From NCBI GenBank assembly GCA_035999765.1, contig CP108521.1, positions 10,106,001-10,170,000 of the forward strand: a stretch of 64,000 nucleotides of DNA. Direction: 5' to 3'. Of the stretch, positions 17,409 through 25,196 are shown piece by piece (the stretch's first letter is position 1; the number at the start of each line of letters is the position of its first letter). The translations under genes and the position numbers were made by a program. The notes beneath the pieces are model-generated. The model was not told the DNA's origin. It did no database searches and saw nothing but the letters and a program-made list of their open reading frames with translations. Source of the DNA: Streptomyces sp. NBC_01231 (GTDB lineage Bacteria > Actinomycetota > Actinomycetes > Streptomycetales > Streptomycetaceae).

Positions 17409-18023
17409 ATGGTCACGACGAGACAGAGCACCCCGACGGGCGATCGGCGTGTGCGTCGTACTCACGCGGCCCTGCAGGGAGCGCTGATCCAGCTCGTCGA
17501 GGAACAGGACCTGGGCCAGATCAGCGTTGCGGACGTGACCGAGAAGGCCGGCGTGAACCGCACGACCTTCTACGACCACTACCGGGACGTGCACGAACTG
17601 GCCGAGGCCGCCTGCACCTCGACGATCGACACCCTGATCGAGTCGCTCCCCGCCCTCGACCCCGCGCCGGCGGACCCGGACGCGGAACCCGCCCGGTCAC
17701 TGGTCGCGTTCTTCGAGAACCTCGCCGACCACGCCGGCCTCTACCGCAGCCTCCTGGGACCACAGGGCAGCGCCCGCGTCATCGACCACATCCGCAGCCG
17801 CATCTCCGCCAACGTCCACGTCACCGTGCGCCTGAACGCCGGCGCTGCGCCGGACAGCGTCTCGTCGACCGACATCCCCCACGACGTACCCGCCGCGTTC
17901 ACCGCCGGCGCGCTCCTCGGCGTGGCCACCGACTGGCTTCAGCGAGACTGCCCCCGCACGCCGACCGAGATGGCCGAACTGACCTGGCCACTCCTCGTCG
18001 ACACCGGCCCCGCCGACAGGTGA
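17409..18023 (+). CDS. TetR/AcrR family transcriptional regulator
   Basis: 204 residues from ATG 17409 (in-frame GTG at 17400 possible; GGGTGGAG upstream serves as RBS). N-terminal helix-turn-helix of the family: VADVTEKAGVNRTTFYDHY at about residues 40-58. The C-terminal ligand domain is unassigned. It is divergent from the ferredoxin/P450 operon, with a palindrome in between, so it most likely represses that operon until its substrate is present. Immediately downstream begins the Tn7-like island. Confidence 0.9.
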   Translation: MVTTRQSTPTGDRRVRRTHAALQGALIQLVEEQDLGQISVADVTEKAGVNRTTFYDHYRDVHELAEAACTSTIDTLIESLPALDPAPADPDAEPARSLVAFFENLADHAGLYRSLLGPQGSARVIDHIRSRISANVHVTVRLNAGAAPDSVSSTDIPHDVPAAFTAGALLGVATDWLQRDCPRTPTEMAELTWPLLVDTGPADR

Positions 18024-18071
18024 GGAGCGACACCCTCCGTCCCCACCGAATGTGAGACAGGGCCGAACCTT

Positions 18072-19868
18072 TTACAGTCCCCCGGCGAGACCATCGGCGT
18101 ATTCGCTGATGCGTTGAAGGAAGCGCGGTCTGGCTCCTCTGCGGTTGCAGGGCGTCTGCAACTGTCCGATGGCTGAGACCAAGAGTTTGGTACTTTGCTG
18201 CGCATCGCGGAGTGTTTCCACCGATGGGCTGTGCAGGTGGTCGCCCTGCGTCACGCGAGCCCACACGAGCGCGGTTACCGCAGCCCGCGTCAAGGATGAC
18301 TCCACGTTAGTGAGGCGGACCAGGCCTACCGTGAGTGCAGCAAGATCCTCGACGGGGATCTGCCAGGCACTCAGAGTTCGACGACGAGCAGCGAAATCCA
18401 CGTGCAGTGCGGCAGTATCCAATTCCTGAGCGACGGCCTCGACTGCCGTGTCGAGCAGCGGCCAGAGGCCACCGGGCAACAGGCTTCGCTTGAGTACGGT
18501 CAGACTACGTTGGGCGGTGGTCCAAGGTATTCCCAGGATCTCGGCGCATTGCGGCCAGGTTCCGCCGCCGGCCATTTCGACGAGTTTGAGGGATGCTACT
18601 CGGCGGAGATGGCGTGGTTTCCAAACGTCCATGGGGTCCCAGAGGGACGTCAGGTCGCCGAAGTGCGCTTCGATCCAGGCTTCCGGGAAGAGAGCGGGGA
18701 CATGCTCGATTCCGAATTGGCACTGGCGTGAGGGCACGTGCTGTCTGGTGTGGTGGCCGCCAGCACGGTTGAAACCAAGGGATCGCTGGGCCAGGGCCCT
18801 TGACAGGTCTGGGGATACGTCCATGCGTCGGAAGGCGGCGCTGGTGTTCGCCTGGTTGTGCGAGAACGCGGCGTTGGCGAGCGGCTGGATCCGCTCGCGA
18901 AGAGTCGGACTGTCCTGGCCCCGGTCGGCGAGCAGGGTGTCAGCGGCCAGCAGCAGTGCTCCGATCTCGGCCGGTTCGTCGGGAGCTGCCCATGCATTAC
19001 GGACGCGCCTGCCCGGGCTGCGTTCTTCGCGGAGGGTGTTCCACGTGGCAACGTGGCGGGCAATAAGATCTGCGGCGTCGCTCGAAGGGGCGAAGTGTGC
19101 GCTGTCGGGCCAGCTGAGCCGGATGAGTTGAGCGGCGGCGATCAAGTCGGAAAAGAAATACTGCTTTGAGGTTGAGTAGTTGTCGCTGGTCGGGTGCGAG
19201 TGTTTGGTGGCCGTCAGATGCCGGTCGATGCGTCGTTGCAGGGCGAGCATCATGACAAGGTCGCTGTCCGGTTGCTCGGCTACACAAGCGGTCTGGTCGA
19301 GTCGCGCTGCACACAGCGGTGTCCGGACGCTGGCACCGACCGGGCCGGATGTGAGGAGATGGCGGCACTGAGCCGGGTGCAGGCCACCGATCGTGCGCTG
19401 TGTGGTAAGCCCTTGCCGCTCGGTGTTCGAGGGCCGGTTCGGATGACCTCCGCACTCCGGACATCCGTGCTCCAAGAGGCGGCTGTGGGCGGTGCACGCG
19501 AAGGAGACCGGGATATGCCAGCGCAGTCTCCACGGGCCGCCATACGCGTTCTGGATGATGCTCCCGTCTCCAGCCAGGCAGTTGGGGCAGTAGCGGCTGG
19601 ACAGGTTGAAAGCCCAGGTGCGTCGGGCGGAGGCCATGTTGCGGCTGCCGCCCAGACGCATGGTGGCCAGCGGCGGATAGGAGACGGCCATGGCTGACAG
19701 GGTGAGCGCGTCGGCTTCGCCCCTGCGCAGAGACGCAGCTGCCTCGAGAGCCGCGCTGGACTCCGCAGGCAAGGTGATCAAGTACTCGGCGGGCAGTCGG
19801 TGTTGGTGACGGCTGAGCCCGCACAGGGAGGCGATCCTGGCGGGCGAGCGATCCAGCCGGTAGGCCAA
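18072..19868 (-). CDS. tniQ: TniQ-family transposition protein (TniQ1), first start codon inside the N-terminal motif
   Basis: 598 residues as drawn from a TTG. TniQ/TnsD proteins choose the target and recruit the TnsC ATPase. Zinc-binding motifs are intact: RYCPNCLAGDG (about residue 93) and CTAHSRLL...CPECGG. The same frame continues upstream of the TTG with RSLAPIPEESLPGLILRLAYR, the conserved TniQ N-terminus, back to a TGA near 19962, but that stretch has no ATG, GTG or TTG. So either a CTG or coupled start is used, or the 5' end was lost by recombination with the relic just upstream. It follows tnsC in the same direction. Confidence 0.82.
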   Translation of the reverse strand: MAYRLDRSPARIASLCGLSRHQHRLPAEYLITLPAESSAALEAAASLRRGEADALTLSAMAVSYPPLATMRLGGSRNMASARRTWAFNLSSRYCPNCLAGDGSIIQNAYGGPWRLRWHIPVSFACTAHSRLLEHGCPECGGHPNRPSNTERQGLTTQRTIGGLHPAQCRHLLTSGPVGASVRTPLCAARLDQTACVAEQPDSDLVMMLALQRRIDRHLTATKHSHPTSDNYSTSKQYFFSDLIAAAQLIRLSWPDSAHFAPSSDAADLIARHVATWNTLREERSPGRRVRNAWAAPDEPAEIGALLLAADTLLADRGQDSPTLRERIQPLANAAFSHNQANTSAAFRRMDVSPDLSRALAQRSLGFNRAGGHHTRQHVPSRQCQFGIEHVPALFPEAWIEAHFGDLTSLWDPMDVWKPRHLRRVASLKLVEMAGGGTWPQCAEILGIPWTTAQRSLTVLKRSLLPGGLWPLLDTAVEAVAQELDTAALHVDFAARRRTLSAWQIPVEDLAALTVGLVRLTNVESSLTRAAVTALVWARVTQGDHLHSPSVETLRDAQQSTKLLVSAIGQLQTPCNRRGARPRFLQRISEYADGLAGGL

Positions 19869-19869
19869 G

Positions 19870-20268
19870 CGCAGGATCAGGCCTGGCAGGGACTCTTCCG
19901 GTATTGGGGCGAGACTCCGTGCCAGTGGAGGTGTCGTGAATGGAACGGCCCTGCCCCTTCAGCCAGTCGGTAGGGAGAGCGTGAAGGGGAGTGGCGATGC
20001 GTCACCGCTGGGTTGCGAAAGTACTGGCCGAAGGAGTCCCCTGGCATCATTCGCAAAGCCGCGAGGAATCTCAGGTGACAGCGCAGACCGAGGTCCTGAA
20101 CCTGGGAGACGAAAAGACGTATCACGTGGGCCAACTCGGCGGCGGTCTCCGCGGGCAAAACGAGCAGGAGGCCGGCGCAGTCGGTAGGCCAGGCGGAGCA
20201 GGAGTCTGGGCAAGGACTCCTCTGGCAGTGATTACCGTTCCGGGTCAGTACGCAGTGCCGCACGCCGG
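19870..20268 (-). pseudogene. tniQ relic between tnsC and tniQ1
   Basis: The - strand of this gap holds a second, broken TniQ N-terminus. PEESLPRLLLRLAYRLRRPP starts near 20220 in one frame. After a shift, LLVLPAETAAELAHVIRLF appears in another frame, matching ITLPAESSAALEAAASL of TniQ1, then further degenerate sequence. About 20 residues expected between the two blocks are missing. It abuts the tnsC stop on one side and the start-less tniQ1 on the other, suggesting one tniQ was replaced by another. Confidence 0.7.
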
Positions 20269-21519
20269 TCACCCCGCAGAGCCGACGGCAGCCGGACCGT
20301 CGTCGTCGAACACGGTGATGCGGCCGGTGGGCTTCTTCTTCGGCGTGGGGTCGTGGCGCGGGATGTTGGGCTGTTCGCCGGAATCGGCGTCGAGGTCGGG
20401 CATGTCGTCGGGGGTGACGGTGAACTGGTTGAGCAGGTCCTTGGTCAGGTATTCGCTCTTGTCCTCCATGGCACGGCGGCAGCCGTGCTGCACGAGCTTC
20501 TCCAAAATGCCGACCACGCCCTTGGTGCGGTTGAACAGGTACTCGGGCATGTCACCTTGGGTGAGCATGCCGGCGGTGTTGGTCAGCAACCGCAACTCGC
20601 CTTCCAGACGCCGGAGATGGACCATCCAGGCCTCCATCTCCGCAGGCGTGGCGTACCTGAACGGGCCGAGGTCGACGACCTGGAAGCGGCGTTCGTGCTG
20701 GCTGGCGGCGTGGTCGTTTGGACTGCGGCCGATATCCTTGACCGGCTCGTAGATCCACTCCTGTGTCTTGGGATCGCGGCGGCCTTCGCGCAGCAGGCCC
20801 GAAGTGGGGATGCCGACGCCGACGAGGATGAGTGTGACGGGCATGCTCATCATTTCGCGGATCAGGTCGAGAACGTCCTGGTCGGCTTCGCGGTGGAGCT
20901 TGAGGCGGGTGATGTCGTCGATGACGAGTGCCTTCGTGGCGTGCTCGACGACCGCGGTCTTGACGGTGCGTACGAGGTCTTCCAGGCGCATGCCCTTGTA
21001 GTCCTCGCCGTAGAAGTCCAGGATCCGCTGGCAGGTGGAGATGGGAGTGGCCCTGACCGGGCACCGTACATAGGCGACGGGGGCGACCAGGTCGCGGGTG
21101 CCGGGCATGGCGTCGGGGTTCGCGTAATTGTTGAGGGCCAGCCACTCCTCCTGGAAGCAGGCCAGGGCCTCGCAGATCGTCTCGGTCTTGCCCTGGGCGC
21201 CGTCGCCGTTGACCATGATGCCGCCGCGGGTCCCGGCCTTGTGGCTGAAGGCGCCGTCCTCGACGCGGGCGAGCACCGCGTGGGCGACGCGTTCGCTCAT
21301 GGGGGTGGCCTGGATAGGCAGGGAACTGTGTGTCGCGAGGCGATGCAGGTCGTGGATGCGCTTCTGGCGCTTCGAGAGGCGGTCGTACTCCTGGGCCGTG
21401 AGGATCGGCGCGGGGACGAAGGCTTTGCGGGTCTCGCACCATCGGTTCCAGCCTTCGAAGGTAGTGCGGTCCACCGCCGGGCCGGGGAGGAACGACAGCG
21501 GGTTCTGCTTCGAGGTCAC
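20269..21519 (-). CDS. tnsC: TnsC/TniB-like AAA+ ATPase of a Tn7-like transposon
   Basis: 416 residues. Walker A GDGAQGKT with Lys111 and Walker B ALVIDDI with Asp201/Asp202 identify the AAA+ regulator that couples target selection by TniQ to the TnsAB transposase. It is TniB-like rather than a full-length Tn7 TnsC (about 555). The start overlaps tnsB by 4 bp (GTGA). Motifs are intact, so the protein is probably functional. Confidence 0.9.
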   Translation of the reverse strand: MTSKQNPLSFLPGPAVDRTTFEGWNRWCETRKAFVPAPILTAQEYDRLSKRQKRIHDLHRLATHSSLPIQATPMSERVAHAVLARVEDGAFSHKAGTRGGIMVNGDGAQGKTETICEALACFQEEWLALNNYANPDAMPGTRDLVAPVAYVRCPVRATPISTCQRILDFYGEDYKGMRLEDLVRTVKTAVVEHATKALVIDDITRLKLHREADQDVLDLIREMMSMPVTLILVGVGIPTSGLLREGRRDPKTQEWIYEPVKDIGRSPNDHAASQHERRFQVVDLGPFRYATPAEMEAWMVHLRRLEGELRLLTNTAGMLTQGDMPEYLFNRTKGVVGILEKLVQHGCRRAMEDKSEYLTKDLLNQFTVTPDDMPDLDADSGEQPNIPRHDPTPKKKPTGRITVFDDDGPAAVGSAG

Positions 21520-23909
21520 TGGCTGGCCTCTTCCTCGGCCTCGCCGGCCGTGATGGTGGCGTCGTCATCATCGAAGTCGTCATCCGGTAGCGCCAACAAG
21601 CTTGAAGCGCGCAGCCGTTCGGAGAGATCGGGGGTTGTGGGCAGGTGGTCGGGGACCGCGGCTTCACGGCGGCGCCGGCGTTCGCTGTTCACGGCATCGT
21701 GCACTTGCTGGGCGCGGTCCTTCGGGCGCAGAGGTACGACCTTGCCGACGGGGGAACCTGTCCGCGCTGCGGGAACGGAGGCGGGCTGTGTCGGCGGCTC
21801 CTTCTTGATCGAGTTCGCGGGCCGGTCGGCGGACGCCGCGGCCGCCTGGGCGACTTCGCGTGCGTGCTCGGTACGCTGCCTCTTGGCGAGCTGGGTCGGC
21901 CACTTCTCGACCGGGATGTTGCCGCCGATCAACTCCAAAAGCACCGGGAGGAGCTCGGTGTCCGCTTTCGGGGCAAGACCCCGCTTGCGTAGTTCCCGCA
22001 TGGCTTCACGGACGCGGGCGTCGCTGAAGGCGGGCACCTCGCCCTCTTCGGGCAGGCCCGTCCAGCGCAGCGTGTGCCACTCGTGGGTCCGCGGGTCCTG
22101 GAAGAACATGAAACACGGATCGCGTGGGTCGCGGTGGATGACGTACTTGTTCTTGTTCCGGCCCCCGCGGCGCGAGAGCTCCCCGCGGTAGGGATCCAGA
22201 GCCACGCCGTCGTACCAGAGGTTCTTGATCTTCACGCCGCGCTTGCCGTGGATCATGACCTTGTGCCTCGGCAGGAGCTGGTAGTACAGCTCGGCGGGCG
22301 GAATCCGCAGGGCGAAGCCGCCCTGGGACATCGCCGCCGCGAACAGGCTGTTGGGGCTGTGGTCGCCGCGAGGGTCCCAGCTCGGGGCGTATGAGCCGAA
22401 CCGGCGGTTCTGCCACGTCTTGACGACCCAGGTGGCGATGAGGTGTTCCATCTCCGTTACCGTCAGGCAGGCGTCCGCCTCCGGATCGACGCCGCGGTCG
22501 GCGACGTCCACGCCCTGATATCCGGGCAGGATGGAGAACAGCAGTGACTGGATGGCGCCGAAAGTCCGTTCCACGGAGTGCTTGTCGGTGGGGCGTAGGA
22601 CGCGGCTGGGCTTGATGTTCGCCTTGATGACCCGCTGCACTTCGACCAGGTGATGGTTGCGGTAGACGGAGCCGTGGTCGGTGGTGACCGTCTCGGGAGC
22701 GAAGAACGGCAGACCGGCGACCTCGTGCCCGGCGAACTCCGCGACGACCGTACCGGGCACGCCGGGGTAGGCCCACTCCACGTCCTTGCCCCAGTCCGGG
22801 CGCATCGGCAGCGGCATCATTATGTCCCGCAGCACCATCGCCACATCTATCGAGGTGTCGGAGACGAGGCTGAGCCGGAACGCGACGATCGAGCGTGTGT
22901 AGACGTCCACTGCCAGCGTCAGATGCACGGACACCGGGTCGCCAAAGACGTTGTCCAGCACCTTTACCGGCAGCACGGTGCTGTCCAGCGCCACCACTTG
23001 GCCGGGCCGGTGCACCACGATGTGCCGGCCGGTCGCGTACTGCTTCGCCTTTGCCGCCGAGCGTGCGTAGCGCTGCCGCGCTCCGTTGGAGCCGAACCAC
23101 TCCTTCCAGATGGCCCGCAGGGTGTCGTAACCGGGGATCTCCACCCGTGGAGCGTCAGCGGGATCAGCGTGAGGGGCTTCACCGCCAGTGGGTTCAGCAT
23201 CCGCAGAGTCGAACACCTCGCGCACGTACTGGTGGATGAGACGTTCTTTGTCCCGCATGGTCAGCTTCGAGCGCCGCTCCGTCGCCTCGGCGTACACCGC
23301 GAACAGCGCCTCGCGCAGTTCGGGGGAGATCGTGTGCCCGGTCGCTTCGCGCAGCCACCGGTCGTCCGCGACGCCGATCGGACCGTACTTCGCCCGTGCC
23401 GTGTCCCAGCGGATCAGCGTGCGCACACTCGCCTGGTGCAGTTCGTTCGCTCTCGCCTGTGCGGGGGCTTCGGCTGCGGCTTTCCGCAGCTCCCTCGCTT
23501 TCGCATGGCGGCGCTGGGTCAGCGTCGTGGTGTCTGGGTTGTACTGCGGACGCGGTTCATGCGGGAGTGCGTCGAGCGGATCGCCGCTGCGATACCCCGT
23601 TTCGGTCTCCCGCAGGTGCTCCATGCGAAGCATGACGAGCTCGCGTTGATGCTCCTCCAGGTCGTCCATCGCCTTGGGCTGCCGGCCCCGGTCCGCGGCC
23701 GGCAGGTTAGTGCGGGTCCGTGTGGAGGGGCGGCAGTCCGGTCGATGGATCAGTTCACTCAGCGAGGTCTTCCACGTCTCGCCGTCGTCGTCGACGAGCG
23801 TGACCCGGCCGAGATGGGGCAGGCAGGACCTGATCCGCCACGCGCTGCCGCCGATGATCAGCTCGGAGCCCGGCGCCAGGTTCCACATGGGGTCTACTGC
23901 GGTGCTCAC
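21516..23909 (-). CDS. tnsB: TnsB-like DDE transposase of a Tn7-like transposon
   Basis: 797 residues; the integrase core has catalytic Asp309 (VVALDSTV), Asp411 (TTDHGSVYR) and Glu447 (HSVERTFGA), with the expected Asp-to-Glu spacing. An N-terminal helix-turn-helix/end-binding region and a Mu-type C-terminal barrel (AELYYQLLPRHKV) flank it, then a basic, charged tail of about 150 residues that would contact TnsC. It makes the 3'-end cuts and strand transfer at transposon ends. Overlaps tnsA (GTGA) and tnsC, one translational unit. Confidence 0.93.
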   Translation of the reverse strand: MSTAVDPMWNLAPGSELIIGGSAWRIRSCLPHLGRVTLVDDDGETWKTSLSELIHRPDCRPSTRTRTNLPAADRGRQPKAMDDLEEHQRELVMLRMEHLRETETGYRSGDPLDALPHEPRPQYNPDTTTLTQRRHAKARELRKAAAEAPAQARANELHQASVRTLIRWDTARAKYGPIGVADDRWLREATGHTISPELREALFAVYAEATERRSKLTMRDKERLIHQYVREVFDSADAEPTGGEAPHADPADAPRVEIPGYDTLRAIWKEWFGSNGARQRYARSAAKAKQYATGRHIVVHRPGQVVALDSTVLPVKVLDNVFGDPVSVHLTLAVDVYTRSIVAFRLSLVSDTSIDVAMVLRDIMMPLPMRPDWGKDVEWAYPGVPGTVVAEFAGHEVAGLPFFAPETVTTDHGSVYRNHHLVEVQRVIKANIKPSRVLRPTDKHSVERTFGAIQSLLFSILPGYQGVDVADRGVDPEADACLTVTEMEHLIATWVVKTWQNRRFGSYAPSWDPRGDHSPNSLFAAAMSQGGFALRIPPAELYYQLLPRHKVMIHGKRGVKIKNLWYDGVALDPYRGELSRRGGRNKNKYVIHRDPRDPCFMFFQDPRTHEWHTLRWTGLPEEGEVPAFSDARVREAMRELRKRGLAPKADTELLPVLLELIGGNIPVEKWPTQLAKRQRTEHAREVAQAAAASADRPANSIKKEPPTQPASVPAARTGSPVGKVVPLRPKDRAQQVHDAVNSERRRRREAAVPDHLPTTPDLSERLRASSLLALPDDDFDDDDATITAGEAEEEASQ

Positions 23910-24787
23910 CGTGGCAGCTCCCGGTGACGCTGCTGGGGAGCAAGCCGAACCAGGCTAGCGTCCCCGAACGGCCCGGAGAGATCCACGCCGAGGTGGCGAT
24001 GCCAGAGCAGGTGGATCGCATGGGCTCGGGCGATCGCCGGGATTCGGCAGCGCTCCACCAACTCGCCGAACGGCAGCGGGCCTTGCGCTGCCGCCTCCCG
24101 TAACTGGCACTGAATTCCCAGCACATCCGGCAGCGGACGTCGCTCTGCGGAGAGCGCGTCCACGTTGGTCCACACATGCTGACGCCACCCCGCCACGACG
24201 CCGTACTGCCATCCCGCTGACAGTGCGGCCTCCGCCGTCGCGGCGAACTTCAGCGCGTCCTCCGGTTTGATCCGGTCGGCTGGACGTACGTCGATCAGGA
24301 AGAGCCCGGACTCCATCACCAGCAGGAAGTCCGGGGTGTGCTGGATCGCCTTGCCGCCAGAGAGGAACCGCAGCCGGAACGGCTGACACAGGGCCTCCAC
24401 CAGACCGGCGGCGAAGTCCGCGACCAGCAGCAGCCGTTCCTCTTCGTGGCTCTCGAAACCGTGGTGCCGGTCCGTCGCCATCAGGTACTCCAGTCCCGGC
24501 CGGTGGAACTGGTCCGTGCGCCAGGTGAAGCGACGCACGGGAACGCTCCGCCCGAGGTCCACCCGGTCCAGATCACACACCGGGCTTGCCACCGGTGCGC
24601 TGCCGAACTTCCACGTCGTGGTCCAGCGCGAGGGCCACTTCGGGTCGAGATCCAGGACCTGGGCATAGTCCATGAACCCCGTGTCCAGGACTGCGAGGTC
24701 TTCGAGGCGGCACGCGTCCGACCAGACGGCATGGGAGGATGCCGATGGCGCGGACTGCCAACCTCCCCTGGAAACAGTAGAGTTCAT
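23906..24787 (-). CDS. tnsA: TnsA-like endonuclease of a Tn7-like transposon
   Basis: 293 residues from ATG 24787 (RBS AGAAGGAAG); an upstream ATG at 24820 is possible. The TnsA N-terminal nuclease fold shows acidic FESHEEERL (residues 111-119), Asp153 in HTPDFLLV, and LIDVRPADRIK, where the usual PD-(D/E)xK lysine position reads Arg. TnsA cuts the 5' ends so that transposition is cut-and-paste. The C-terminal region resembles the TnsA/TnsC-contact helical part. First gene of tnsABC-tniQ. A fragment of a second tnsA lies about 300 bp upstream. Confidence 0.87.
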   Translation of the reverse strand: MNSTVSRGGWQSAPSASSHAVWSDACRLEDLAVLDTGFMDYAQVLDLDPKWPSRWTTTWKFGSAPVASPVCDLDRVDLGRSVPVRRFTWRTDQFHRPGLEYLMATDRHHGFESHEEERLLLVADFAAGLVEALCQPFRLRFLSGGKAIQHTPDFLLVMESGLFLIDVRPADRIKPEDALKFAATAEAALSAGWQYGVVAGWRQHVWTNVDALSAERRPLPDVLGIQCQLREAAAQGPLPFGELVERCRIPAIARAHAIHLLWHRHLGVDLSGPFGDASLVRLAPQQRHRELPR

Positions 24788-24888
24788 TCGTGACTTCCTT
24801 CTGACCGGCCTCTGTCTCATGATCCGTACGTCGTGAGCGCGATGACGGTACGGCGCATAACAGGCCCGGAGTCGGTCACCTTTTCGAG

Positions 24889-24908
24889 ATTCACCCGTTC
24901 GAGTGAAT
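24889..24908. promoter_or_regulatory. Inverted repeat upstream of tnsA, possible operator
   Basis: ATTCAC and GTGAAT flank an 8-bp spacer, about 100 bp upstream of the tnsA start and 30 bp upstream of a + strand tniQ fragment. It may be the control site of a once divergent tnsA/tniQ promoter; no binding protein is identified. Confidence 0.35.
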
Positions 24909-24937
24909 GTGGGTCTGATTCTCTCGTGCAGGGCAGG

Positions 24938-25099
24938 ATGGACGGCGTCACGCGAAAGCGCCTTCCTCGGAGCCTGTCACCGCTGGACGGTGAGTCCCTG
25001 TCGGGCTTCGTTCTGCGCCTGGCACACCGCCTGAGGCGGTCGCCCGCCAGGATCGGCCATCTCACGGGGCCTGCTCCAATTTTGCCATCAGATACCTGA
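24938..25099 (+). pseudogene. 5' fragment of a tniQ gene, divergent from tnsA
   Basis: ATG 24938 opens MDGVTRKRLPRSLSPLDGES followed by LSGFVLRLAHRLRRSPARIG, a good TniQ N-terminus (compare SLTPLPFESLPGFLLRLSYRL of TniQ2). Homology ends after about 47 codons, near 25083, where the sequence switches to a tnsA fragment on the opposite strand; a chance stop follows at 25097. No zinc motifs remain. It implies that a tniQ was once transcribed divergently from tnsA here. Confidence 0.72.
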
Positions 25100-25156
25100 G
25101 GCCCGGCAGGTGGAACTGGCCTGTGCGCCACGTGAACCGGCGCACCGGAACGACTC
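25083..25156 (-). pseudogene. Internal fragment of a second tnsA gene
   Basis: The - strand reads VPVRRFTWRTGQFHLPGLRY then LMA, nearly the same as VPVRRFTWRTDQFHRPGLEY and LMA of the intact tnsA (residues about 82-103); the DNA is similar over about 75 bp. Start, catalytic residues and C-terminus are missing. It joins directly to the tniQ 5' fragment on one side and to the tniQ2 3' end on the other, marking a recombination scar. Confidence 0.75.
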
Positions 25157-25176
25157 ACCGCAGCGGTAGGCGGAGA

Positions 25177-25196
25177 CGATAGTTAGTCGATAGTTG
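25177..25196. repeat. Short direct repeats over the tniQ2 stop codon
   Basis: CGATAGTT occurs at 25177-25184 and 25188-25195, 11 bp (one helical turn) apart. The second copy, extended to TCGATAGTTG, is the reverse complement of CAACTATCGA found at 31310-31319. Candidate transposase-binding or end sequence; AT-rich 10-mers are uncommon in this DNA but chance is not excluded. Confidence 0.35.

Noticed and set aside
18024..18071. Left transposon end next to tniQ1
   Set aside because: The 48-bp gap contains TGTGAGACAGGG-like sequence that I tried to match, inverted, with 24.9 kb and 31.3 kb; the similarity is too weak to call a terminal repeat.
24817..25158. Independent small gene on the - strand upstream of tnsA
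   Set aside because: The 113-codon frame has no motif and covers the tniQ/tnsA relic scar in a different frame from either.
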